Below, piece by piece: positions 44,263 to 63,679 of a stretch of 64,000 nucleotides of DNA. The notes beneath the pieces were generated by a model. That model saw nothing but the letters and a program-made list of their open reading frames with translations. It had not been told where the DNA came from and searched no databases. This DNA comes from Taudactylus pleione (lineage: Eukaryota > Chordata > Amphibia > Anura > Myobatrachidae), in contig JAUIMM010000002.1 in assembly GCA_031769625.1 (NCBI GenBank), forward strand, positions 806,001 to 870,000, read 5' to 3'. Each line of letters opens with the position of its first letter. Within the stretch, counting starts at the first letter, position 1. Made by a program: the position numbers and the translations under genes.

Positions 44263-45076
44263 TTTTTTTTGTTTTTTTTATAAATGTAAATAAATTATTA
44301 TTTTCAACTTAACGTTCTGTCTCCTTCATTGTTTCTAAATCAGAGATTGTTTACACTGACATAAGTAGACTCTTCCAGCAAGGATTTGCAATTTTTGTCA
44401 CTAAGATTGTGTTTTGTTTTTTGAAGGAAAACAGGCACAAGAAACACCTAACAGTAACAATTTTTTTTCCCTTTTTTGGTGTAGTCAAAATTAGATATTA
44501 CAACATTTTACAGGTTCCTATTTGGGGTGCAAGCTGCTTAGGCCGATATTACGAAGCCAACTGATTGTACAGGATTCCTTTGGGTGTTGGTTTGGACCCA
44601 GAAAACATATTACATTTTAGCTCAACTTGCGTCATTACTGGATTACCCCTTAGGCAAATGTAACGTGTGTGATCCTGGTTACACTTGCTTGTAACGTTCC
44701 AAAAAAGGTACAAAATTATAATCTCAAGACATTTATTCACAACATAACTCCAAAATCAAAGTGGTCACTCACAAACAAAATAATCATAAATACAACACAT
44801 ACCAAAAACAGAAAAAAAACACACAACAAATCAAGAACTGGTTGACGAAGGACCATGCCAACATGATTCCAAAAATATGGCGTTGCAATATGGGTTCCAT
44901 AATATATTCCAAAAATTTCCACATAAAGGTTTTTTAAGGGTAGCAGGAAGTAGTCATCGTTGGAGTGCCAAAGATTATGTGAAAAAACAGAAGATGGAGA
45001 AAATAAAAACAATTAATTAGATGCTCTCAAACAAACCGTACCACATTGGGTATAAACCCTGTTGTTTTGACAATAA

Positions 45077-46194
45077 TTACCTAAAATATCTGGCCACCAC
45101 ATCATCGCGTATGGCCCCCCCACATACTGACCTCCGACCAACCTCGGGGGGGCCATCCTCAGGTAAGGCATCCTCTGGCTGCATTGGGACACCACTCCTT
45201 ATGGCGATGTTGTGAAATATCCCACACAGGACCACAATTTTCGAAACCATATCCGGCAAATACATGAGCTCGCCACCAGAGCGGTCGAGGCATCTGAATC
45301 GGCCTTTTAAAAGGCCGATACAGCGCTCCACCACTTGCCTGGTGGCTGTAAGTGCGGCATTAAACTCACTTTGTGGCCCTGGTGTGGGAGCCAAATAAGG
45401 AGTGAGCAGCCAGGGCGTGCAAGGGTAGCCACTGTCTCCTGTGAAAAAGAATAGACAACATCAGGATCACTCTGTATTAAGCTTAACATTGTTATGTACT
45501 AAAGGTCTACACTTACCCAGAAGCCACGCATCACCAGCTTGTAGGTTGTTTAATTTGTGCCATATCCCTGATTGCCGGATGACGAAGGAGTCATGTGCAC
45601 TTCCTGGTAATTTTGCATTCAGGGACAGGATCTGGAGGGAGGCATCACATACCACCATTACATTCAGGGAGTGATAGTGTTTCCGGTTTCGAAATATGGC
45701 CTCCAGCCATGCTGGAGGCTGAAGTGGTATGTGAGTACCATCCACAACCCCTATGATGTGTGGGAAGCCAGCTATTTGGTAAAAATTGGCCTTGGCCACA
45801 CTAAGGGCACCCATATCCAAAGGCATTTGAATAAAATGATGGAGGTGCTTGAAAAGTGCCTCCATCACTGCCCTCAGGATCCGGGAAAAGGAGGATTGTG
45901 AGATGCCCGCCACTATTCCCACCGTTTGAAACGATCCTGAGGCACAGAAATGTAACACCGCCATAAATTGCCTAAGTGGTGGTATTGCTGTAGGACTGTC
46001 AATTTGCCGCTCAAGATCACTCTCTATTAATGAGAGAGTGTCTATGATGATTTTGGGAGGAAGACGGTAGCGTCTTAAAACCTCATCATCGGGCATTCCA
46101 AAAAGGGTGACACGTGTTCAAAATATCTGGGGCCTTGCACGCCTACGATGCCTACGCCTGGGATGAGATTGAGGTTGGTCGGCTTCCGGGAGCA
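45077..46194 (-). pseudogene. Harbinger DDE transposase, one nonsense codon
   Basis: Two exons, 46,194-45,517 and 45,438-45,077, with a GT-AG intron that keeps the frame (LLG|DSGYP). From Met at 46,194 a basic stretch (RRRHRRRARP) leads to a TGA at about 46,117 where an Arg codon would be expected, then TRVTLFGMPDDEVLRRYRLP. The DDE residues are visible: GVVDGTHIP, LLGDSGYP, and the Glu in VVERCIGLLKGRFRCL. From the Met at 46,096 the frame is 313 residues with no stop. A helix-turn-helix (IVAGISQSSFSRIL) precedes the catalytic core. C-terminal end GGAIRDDVVARYFR. The nonsense codon may be a CpG decay of CGA. Confidence 0.85.
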
Positions 46195-46329
46195 TGGCCA
46201 GAACAATCCGACCCAGATCAACCTGAAATGGCAAGATTTGAATGTAAGGCTTTTTAACCCCCCCAAAATTAAAAAAAATAACTTAGCTTGATGATACCAT
46301 CCATTGATGTTTACATGCCGGGGTATTGT

Positions 46330-47498
46330 CATGATACGTGCAAACTGGAAATAATCACAAAATTAAAAAAAAAGATTTTATGCTGGGCATTTCTGTTTTT
46401 AAATTTTGTGCAAGACACAACATAAAAGGGGAGAAACACACATTTGCCAAAAGAGCAAAACGACATTGCGCACACTACGTCAAATTGGGGCCAAATGTAA
46501 GCAACAAATGCTAAAGGGAAAACACAAACAATTTAACGGGATGAATAAGCATTTCAAAATGCACTAATTAGTTCGCAAATACAAGTCACAATAGAAACCG
46601 ATAAAAATGCGCTAATTAGTTCGCAAATACAAGTCACAATAGAAACTGATAAAAATGCGCTAATTAGTTCACTGATACAAGTCACAATAGAAACTGATAA
46701 AAATGCGCTAATTAGTTCGCAAATACAAGTCACAATTGAAACTAAGAAAAATGTGCTAATTAGTTTGCAAATACAACTCACAATAGAAACTGAGAAAAAT
46801 GCGCTAATTAGTTCGCAAATACAAGTCACAATAGAAACTGAGAAAAATGCGCTAATTAGTTCGCAAATACAAGTGAAAAAATACGCAGCTAAAAAAATAT
46901 AAAATTTTTTAAAAATTTCAGAGTAAGAAAAACAAAGGTTACAAGTGTAAGGCCACACAAAGTTGCGTAAAGACAAACATGAACATTTACAAAACAAATA
47001 AAAAAATTAACTTACCAAGAGATAATATATAAGATTCCGGATCAAAAGGTCTTTGGGGCAGAGCCAAAAAAAAACCTAAGAGAGATGAAATGATGCCAAA
47101 AAAAGTTAGAAAATTCAGAAACAGAAGGAGACACAAATTGAACCAAAGTTAGACTTCCAAAAACTTACCAAAACAAGAAACGCCAAAAAGAAATCCAACA
47201 GAAAAAAAGTGAACGTAAAAAAACAAAACAAATATATCACCAAAAAAATACTTCCACCAACGCCATCTCCAAAACCCGCCAACAATCAACTCCGACCAAC
47301 GTAACCTCCAACAATCCAAAAACGCCACCTCGACTCGAGAGGCCCCAAGCCATAAATAGTGTTTAGTTTCCCGCACAAATTAAGGAGGGATCTTAGGAAC
47401 GCACAATCAATGATGCGGCCGAAAAATAAGGATGCATGTATAAATACGTCACGAGCCAAACCAAACATTCTGGTGTATTTCTTGTTTCGAGCTCAGAC
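46330..47498. other. Harbinger interior 5' of the transposase
   Basis: An A-rich non-coding part containing a 48-bp minisatellite (46,555-46,870). Probably holds the transposase promoter. No other gene is supported. Confidence 0.45.
46555..46870 (+). repeat. 48-bp minisatellite
   Basis: Six to seven units of AAAAATGCGCTAATTAGTTC followed by GCAAATACAAGTCACAATAG and AAACTGAT, with few changes. The period is a multiple of three, so a spurious minus-strand frame is open over it. Confidence 0.92.
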
Positions 47499-47538
47499 AT
47501 GGCTACAGACCAGGGAAACAATGGACAACAGTCTGGCG
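47499..47538 (+). other. possible outward-facing first exon
   Basis: ATG followed by 12 codons (ATDQGNNGQQSG) ends at a strong splice donor (G|GTAAGTATTTCAG) and points out of the Harbinger toward its right end. It is upstream of, and divergent from, the transposase gene. No acceptor partner is evident inside the element. It may be a relic of a further reading frame or an alternative exon. Confidence 0.3.
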
Positions 47539-48029
47539 GTAAGTATTTCAGGCATTTTGAATCAATGATTAATTAGAAACATCATATAATTGATTTTCTG
47601 ACAAGCCGTGATTAATCGATGCTACATCGTGGAGTGCCGGGACGGAGGAGAAGGCCATCGCCAATGTGGTCGAGTAATCCAGACCCTAAGCTGTGCGAGC
47701 ATTTTGAAGGGAAAGAGGATCATCCAGTGACGTATGAGTTGGTACGAACACATTTGACGTTCGCATCTGATAATGTATGTACGCCCCAAAAACGCCTCGC
47801 CCCGCCTGCGTTTTTCCATCTCCACCCCCGTCAACACCCAAAAACGCCCTGTTCTGTCAATCACATTTGACATGTCACGTCCTGTACGCTATTTTACGAA
47901 CGAGACAAAAAAAACTCGCAATCTACCGTACGCACATGCGCAGTGTAACACCGACGCATGCGCGGTTAGTCAACATCGGAACGCAACGAGCATACTGCTG
48001 TTAACGAACGGCTCTGAATCAGGGCCTAA

Positions 48030-48283
48030 GTACAGTGATCCCTCATTATACTGTCCCTTACACTTACCTCCAGCCACAACTAAGTACAGTGATCCCTCAT
48101 TATACTGCCCCTTACACTTACCTCCAGCCACAACTAAGTACAGTGATCTTTCTTTATTCTTCCCCTCAACTTACCTCCAGCCATAATAAGTACAGTGATC
48201 CCTCATTATACTGCCCCTCACACTTACCTCCAGCCATAATAAGTACAGTGATCCCTCATTATACTGCCCCACCTAGCACTTAC
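48030..48283 (+). repeat. 53-bp tandem repeat array, right part
   Basis: Continuation of the array at 41,230-41,892, about five units. It is cut on the right by a MITE at 48,284. Confidence 0.9.
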
Positions 48284-49117
48284 TGTACCTCATTCAGAGT
48301 CGGTCGTAAGCGGCCGCTCGGTCGTACGCCTAATCATCAAGAATCAGAAAAAATACAATCGCGCAGCCGGGCAATCGCAACCAAAGTGACGCCCATACAT
48401 GGACAAAGCACCTCCTCTAGCTAACGAGTGATAGCAGCTAGTGATCAAGTCGATCGTTGTCAGTCGCTGTATGTTATTTTTCTTCTGCTGGTTACGGCCA
48501 CTTGTGTTGTGTGTAAATTACATAAAAAATTAACAAAAAAACTCATATAATAAGCCATCCCCGTGAAATTTATTTATTCTTATTATTCGCTAATGCTAAC
48601 GCAACTGAATCAATTACAAGCCAATTAGCAGTGTTATTAGCTTCAACAATCAATTATTAGCTGCTTGCATTGTGTGGCACAAAATAGAAACATCAAACAT
48701 AACATCAGTCACATTCGATAGTAACGATTGAACTCTGGGTCTTGAGAGAGCACATACCCAACCTCAAGCTGTACGATCAGCCAGGCCTCTAACCTGCTCG
48801 CAGAGTGACGTTTTACTATTTTCGGCCTTCTATTTCGGTCGTAGCAGTAAATTTATGTACGCCCCTGAAACGCCCTGAAAACGGTGAGGAACGCCTGCAT
48901 TTTTAGACCACCACCCCCGTCAACACCCACAAACGGCCTTTCATGTCAATCAACTCTCAGAAGCCACTTCCTTCTCATAAGCTGTATGATCGACAGCATT
49001 TTGGATCGCAAGGTCTCGTACGCACATGCGCACAACTAACCGTACGCATGCGTGGTTTGGAAACATCGGATGCGTACGACCGAGCGGCCGCTTATGACCG
49101 ACTCTGAATGAGGTCCA
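48284..49117. mobile_element. MITE with 40-bp-scale inverted ends
   Basis: The ends share CTCATTCAGAGTCGGTC and AAGCGGCCGCTCGGTCGTAC in inverted orientation. The ends are related in style to those of the Harbinger next door (CTCATTCAG), so this is probably a Harbinger-family derivative. Outer bases TGTACC and GGTCCA suggest the edges given, but no clean 3-bp duplication was found. No protein is encoded. Confidence 0.75.
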
Positions 49118-49510
49118 TTATACTATTAGTACTTTAGCTCAGGTTTTCCGGTCAGTTTGTGGACGGTTTATGGTCAATTTCAAAACCGATTGTTAGTTAA
49201 TCTTCGGTTTCTATAGTCGCCTACGTGAAAGTATCAATTGTTGGTCCGATGTTCTAAACTGTTCTAAAGACGGATTTTTGGTCGGGTCTGCATCAGGTTT
49301 GACTTTAGTAAATTTCCAAACTAGACGGTAAATCGTACAAAAATGCAAAATCGGCCAAAATTAACCATTAGTAAATTTACCCCTTAACTTGGAAAGCACT
49401 ACACAACGAAAGCACTAATATATTAGTGGTTTGTCTCTCCATCTTATACCTGCTGAGCAGACAGTTTAATACATTGGGCTATATTATTGGCTAGTTTATA
49501 TCTTTGAGTT
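49118..49510. other. no gene recognised
   Basis: A/T-rich sequence with GGTTTTCCGGTCAGTTT and TCGGTTTCTATAG phrases. It may be an old dispersed repeat. Confidence 0.35.
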
Positions 49511-50050
49511 GGGTATGAAATCCCAGCTGTCGGGATGCCGCTGGTCAGAATACCGACAGCAGCAACCCGACAGCCAGAATCACGACACCCATAGGGAAAA
49601 CAGGTAAGTGTTTTCCTAACCCCTACCCTAACCCTCACTCCCAGTGCCTTGCCCTAAACTCCCCCCTAGTACCTAACTCTAACCTCCCACTCCCCACACC
49701 TTAAACCTAACACCCCCTCCCTGGTGCCTAATCATAACCTCCCCCTCTCCACACCTTAAACCTAACACCTCCTCCTTGGTGCCTAATCCTAACCTCCCCC
49801 TAGTGCCTAATCCTAACCTCCCCCTGGTGCCTAAACCTAACCTCCCCCTCCCCGCACCCTAATCCTAACCCTCCCTCCCCAGTGTCTAACCCTAACCCTC
49901 CCCATAGTGCCTAACCCCGCATCTTAACCATTACCTCCCCTTAACACCCTGATACTTACCTTTGGTATGCCGGCGGTTGGGATACTGGTGCCGACCAGTC
50001 GGGATTTTGGCACCGGTATTCAGACCTTCAGCATCCCGCATGCTGAGATG
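49511..50050. repeat. dispersed repeat with CCCTAACC-type tandem core
   Basis: The edges carry partly inverted sequence (CAGCTGTCGGGATGCCG and CGGTATTCAGACCTTCAGC, with repeated GTCGGGAT). The middle, 49,610-49,950, repeats CCTAACCTCCCCCTCCCCAC-type units of about 30-37 bp. Probably a MITE with a minisatellite core. No coding. Confidence 0.55.
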
Positions 50051-50486
50051 CCCACTACATCCCCTTTTAGTTATGTATGCGGGTAGACAATCACTAAATT
50101 TGGGTAAATAATGTCATCTGTAATCTGATAATACTGATTATTTATTTTCCTATTAGTAATTTTGTTGGAATATTGATCATTGATACATCAGTGTCACTAT
50201 AATGTGGTGTATTGTGCTGGGGTGTGCACTATTATACACATACTGTACATGGTGTGAGTAGGTTGTAGAGATGGTGGTGACTGGTGGACCCCAGCAATAC
50301 AGAGTTGTGTACACAGCAAATCATTTTACAATCTAAATTTTATATTTCAATAAAATACTGTAATAGGTCAGAGATCATAGAAATCAATATTACCTCTGTT
50401 GTCCCAAGTGTTTGAAGTAGAGAAGAGCGGCTGCTGCAACTAACATACCAGTTAAATGGAATAATGAGATTATCCAGGTGTAAGAG

Positions 50487-51040
50487 GTAATCTTGCTACA
50501 GACTTTAGGAGGACACAGCAGATATTATTGGTGACTTGAGAAGGACACAAAAGTTTATATTGGTTACTTGATGAGGAAACAGCAGATGTTGTTTATTAGT
50601 GACTTGAAGAAGACACAGTAGAAGTTATTGCTGATTTGAGGACACAGCAGATATTGGTGACTTGTCAAGGATGCAGAAAATGTTATTGGTGGCTTAAGGA
50701 ACAGGAGACGTTATTGGTGCCTTGAGGAAGACACAGCAGATATTATTGGTGACTTGAGGAGGACACAGCAGGTTATTTGTGATTTGAGGAGGACACAGTA
50801 GCTTATTTTTTATTTGAGGGGAACACAGCAGGTTACTTGAGATTTGAGGACACAGCAGGTTATTTGTAGTTTGAGGAGGATACAGCAGATTATTTGTGAT
50901 TTGAGGAGGACACAGCAGATTATTTGTGATTTGAGGAGGACACAGCAGGTTATTTGAGATTTGAGGAGGACATAGCAGGTTATTTGTGATTTGAGGAGGA
51001 CACAGTAGATATTATAGTTGGTAAACAGCAGGTGTTATTG
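50487..51040. repeat. ~30-bp minisatellite
   Basis: Units such as TTATTTGTGATTTGAGGAGG followed by ACACAGCAG are repeated about 18 times, with a more diverged left part (TATTGGTGACTTGAGGAGG). Confidence 0.88.
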
Positions 51041-51060
51041 CTGTGATTGTTGGTAAACAA

Positions 51061-51451
51061 CAGGTGTATATTCTCCCTGGGAAGCCGAGAATTCATAGCT
51101 CAGCGAAACGCGTTAAGACCCCTGACCCACAATCCGGATTCCTTGGACCTTTATATTTGTCGATTTGGACTCTCTGCTCCCTTACATCACTACCTGTTGC
51201 AGCTTTTGGATGACTCCTTGTGGATTGTGCTTCAGCCTTCACTTTGGTTACGCTGGATGCCAGAGAATTTTCCTTTAAACCACCTCAGCCATTTGATTTG
51301 GTAAAGTTTTCATTGCTGCTAATGACTTTCACATTTGGAACAGTATAGGAGAGACCATTTACCAGTGACTTTTCCAGGAACGGATTTTTGTGGTGTCTTT
51401 CTTTTATTTTATTATTTTATTATTGTGTTCATTATTGCATGCTACCTCAAT

Positions 51452-51543
<92 letters not shown>

Positions 51544-51644
51544 TGCAGACCACAGATTTTAGAATATTTAATAAATTATTTTTTATTTATTGTAAAACCA
51601 TCTCTCGTTCATAATTTTGTGTTTTCAGTGCTGGTTATACACCT
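51061..51644. mobile_element. insertion with AGGTGTATA inverted ends
   Basis: This unit lies between two parts of a GGTAAACAGCAGGTGTTATT minisatellite. The ends AGGTGTATA and TATACACCT are complementary. Near the left end is CATAGCTCAGCGAAACGCGT, similar to the GAAAC-boxes at 4,640 and 11,870. A long AT run and a T-rich tail follow. It may be a short retroelement with a hammerhead remnant. Confidence 0.4.
51459..51536. repeat. (AT)n microsatellite
   Basis: About 39 TA dinucleotides with one extra T. Confidence 0.95.
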
Positions 51645-51895
51645 TTCTTCTTCTGTTATTGCTGTTATGTTGGTAAACAGCCGGTGTTATTGCTGTTATG
51701 TTGGTAAACAGCAGGTGTTATTGCTGTTATGTTGGTAAACAGCAGGTATTATTGCTGTTATGTTGGTAATCAGTAGATGTTATTGCTGTATTTGATGTTA
51801 ATAAGCAGATGTTATTGCTGTAATTGATGTTAATAGGCAGGTGTTATTGCTGTATTTGATGATAATAAGCAGATGTTATTGCTGCATTTGATTCA
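51645..51895. repeat. 31-bp minisatellite downstream of the kinase gene
   Basis: About eight units of GGTAAACAGCAGGTGTTATT followed by GCTGTTATGTT, decaying to TTGATGTTAATAAGCAG forms. It ends about 45 bases before the stop codon of the kinase gene, so it is probably part of its 3' UTR. Confidence 0.88.
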
Positions 51896-51941
51896 GCAGA
51901 TGAAAATTGCTGTGATGAAACCAGGCAGGATGTTATGCAGG

Positions 51942-61410
<9,469 letters not shown>

Positions 61411-61948
61411 ATCAAGAAAAATCAGGAAAAATAAACAAAAATTCGCTAAGCACGAACAAAATCGCCTTCACACTTCAATAGGTGAAAACACACAAACGTA
61501 TCTTATGCAGGTAATCAACTGAGCCATCAGCTCTATGACATCATAAAGCTTTGTGACATCAGCAGCTGCTGTAGGCCCAGTGTCACTGCCTGTTACCCAC
61601 AGTTCTATAATACAACCATGTTTACATAAATTACTGGTGGGCCCTGTCCCAAGCACTATGATGGGAATCTTTGGGGCTGTGTCCAATGTGTCACCCAAAT
61701 CTCATATGTAATTACTGTACTTATTTTGCCTATCAGAGTCAGGTGATACCTGTCTGTCTGTACTGGCTGCTGTGATATATAATTCTCCCGGATCCCGCTC
61801 GTACTTCCAAGACCATTTTCCTACATTATTTCCTTCTTCTCTGATTTTCACTTATTATGAAACTAAATCAAAACAAAAACATCAAAGAAAATGGGCTGCT
61901 ATAGTGTGATGCACAGGTTACACTCAGCTTTTATTTTATATCAGTAAA
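61411..61948. other. upstream region of the kinase gene
   Basis: Likely 5' UTR and promoter. I cannot place a TATA box or transcription start with confidence. No other gene is seen. Confidence 0.4.
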
Positions 61949-62230
61949 GGTGCGTACACACGTAGCGATTTTAAAGAGCGATTTGAACAATAATGATATC
62001 GATATTGATATAAATGAAAATGCTCATTTAAAAGGTCCCTACCAACTTACCTGCGACCAGCAATGCATGGCCACGTATGGACGACTGCGATATCATCCAT
62101 CCGCCGTGCATGTCGGTTAACTTGCTAGATTTTGAGCAAGTTACTATAGGGACTCGCGATTGATGATCACGGATTTATATAGTCGGCGGTAAGTTGGTGG
62201 TGTGCTGGATGATTGATATTGATCATCCAG
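61949..62230 (+). mobile_element. GTACACAC-type MITE, left part
   Basis: Starts GGTGCGTACACACGTAGCGA like the ends at 53,419. It shares blocks such as CAACTTACCTGCGACCAGCA and TAGATTTTGAGCAAGTTACT, in inverted orientation, with 62,785-63,085. The right end is not clear. Confidence 0.6.
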
Positions 62231-62784
62231 CATACCAGGGAGGATGTAAAAATAAAGATGCCCAGCATTTATGGGCTACATGCTAAAGTAGCCAGTATTC
62301 ATCCTGCATGCAGAAATAAAATACATGTATTTGCACTCCTTGCATTTTAACATGGATTACTTTTGTTGATGTTCCTTCCATCTCGGGATAAGCCCCTCAA
62401 TCTCATGTTAGGGGTGTTGCGAAAGAGGGCCAAATGTAATAGGCCATGATTTGTGGAAGCCGCCATGATCCCAGCAAGATAGTCTTTACATTTAAAGCAG
62501 CGAATAGATAAGAGGCAATATCAGTTTTAAACCGAGTGACTATCTCACCAGAATTGTGCCGGCTCCTGTAAATCACGGGCTATTACATTTGGCCCAGAAA
62601 CTTTAATATGTACACTAGGGGGTAAATTTACTAAAGTGAGAGTTTTTAGAAGTGAGTTTTAGAAGAGATATTGCCCATAGCAACCAATGAGATTCTACTT
62701 AACATTTAACTAGCACCTTCTAGAAGATAATAGCTAAAATCTGATTGGTTGATATGGGCAACATCTATTCTAATGTAGTGATCT

Positions 62785-63085
62785 GCTCGCGATACAATAT
62801 CTCTGCCAGATCGCTATGCACCCTCCCTGGTGTGCTGGGTAAATGATATCGATCACCTAGCACATACTTACCATCGACTATAGCGACCCATGATCATCGA
62901 TCACGGGTCCCTATAGTAACTTGCTTGAAATCGAGCAAGTTGACCAGCATGCATGGCCGATGGACGATATCACTATCATCCATGTGTGGCTGCGCATCAC
63001 TGGTCGATGGTAAGTTGGTAGGGTAATTTTTAATGAGCAATTTAAATGATAACGTTAATGATAACGATATCATTATCAGTCAAAC
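62785..63085 (-). mobile_element. GTACACAC-type MITE fragment, inverted copy
   Basis: Shares GCAAGTTGACC/TTGCTTGAAATCGAGC and ACTGGTCGATGGTAAGTTGG blocks with 61,949-62,230 in the opposite orientation. It has ATAACGATATCATTATC near its right edge. Inserted in the CTAGGGG MITE. Confidence 0.55.
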
Positions 63086-63087
63086 TC

Positions 63088-63639
63088 AGGCCCTGAATCA
63101 GAGCCGGATGCTCTGACAGAGCGCTCGCTCTGAATCAGGGCCGGACTTCCTGATTTTTAGAGTGGCCTCCTGCCTGCTCGCATAGATGTGGGTGACCACC
63201 CACAGCTATAGCAAGCGGGCAGGAAGATGGTCGCGATGGTCAAGACCATCGCGACTATCGGGCTTGCGATGAGACCCTTGTGGTAGGGTCTCGTTGCCGC
63301 AAGCCCTGGAGTGCTTTCGGCTCTATCAGAGCCAAAAGCACTCCCACTTACATCACTTGTGATGTCAGTGGGGCCGGCCCCAGATGGTAGGCTTTCCCAT
63401 GGGAACGCCTCCGTCTGGCCAGCCATGCCCCCGGCTCGCCCACCAAAGGGGGCGTGCTGTCACTCACCATCGACAGCACACCCCCTTTGTAGCGAGACCT
63501 GGAGCGACGGTTTGCCCGTCGCTATCCGTGTCTCGTGCATGCGCATGACAGAGCCGCCTCCGTCGTGCGCATGCGCACTGGGCCAACATCGACCCGCTTG
63601 CGAGCGCTGAGCGCTCGCGAGCGAGTCTGGATCAGGCCC
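63088..63639. mobile_element. Harbinger-type MITE, inverted relative of 6,969
   Basis: The right end GGATCAGGCCC matches the 6,969 family. The interior shares GATGGTCGCGATGGTCA-like and GAGACCCTTGTGGTAGGGTC blocks with the copy at 6,969-7,443, read in the opposite direction. The left end has two CTGAATCAGGGCC-like phrases (63,090 and 63,129), suggesting a nested or duplicated end. No coding. Confidence 0.65.
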
Positions 63640-63679
63640 TCACTTCTAAAAACGATTAATTTAGTAACTTTACCCCTAG

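Larger units (their letters stand above)
41893..48026. mobile_element. Harbinger transposon with both genes, 6.13 kb
   Basis: The ends GGCCCTCATTCAG and CTGAATCAGGGCC are inverted repeats with one mismatch, flanked by TAA on both sides (41,890-41,892 and 48,027-48,029). It interrupts a tandem repeat whose unit can be followed across the gap (ACAACTAA|GTACAG), confirming the edges. It carries a Myb-like gene on the plus strand and a DDE transposase gene on the minus strand, the two-gene layout of autonomous PIF/Harbinger elements. A single in-frame stop in the transposase is the only defect seen. Confidence 0.95.
62614..63679. mobile_element. palindromic MITE with CTAGGGG ends, split by insertions
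   Basis: The ends CTAGGGGGTAAATTTACTAA and the complement of CTAGGGGTAAAGTTACTAAA are inverted. Inside the left part, TTGCCCATAGCAACCAATGA and ATTGGTTGATATGGGCAAC are complementary. The right half is displaced by about 0.9 kb of other MITE sequence (62,785-63,085 and 63,088-63,639). Confidence 0.7.

Noticed and set aside
46554..46997. A 147-codon frame with repeated CICELISAF
   Set aside because: Produced by the 48-bp minisatellite. No domain.
47619..48186. Open frames on both strands at the right end of the Harbinger
   Set aside because: No domain, and they run through the transposon end into the tandem repeat.
49610..49950. Interstitial telomere
   Set aside because: The units are 30-37 bp and only partly resemble CCCTAA. 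There is no run of perfect hexamers.
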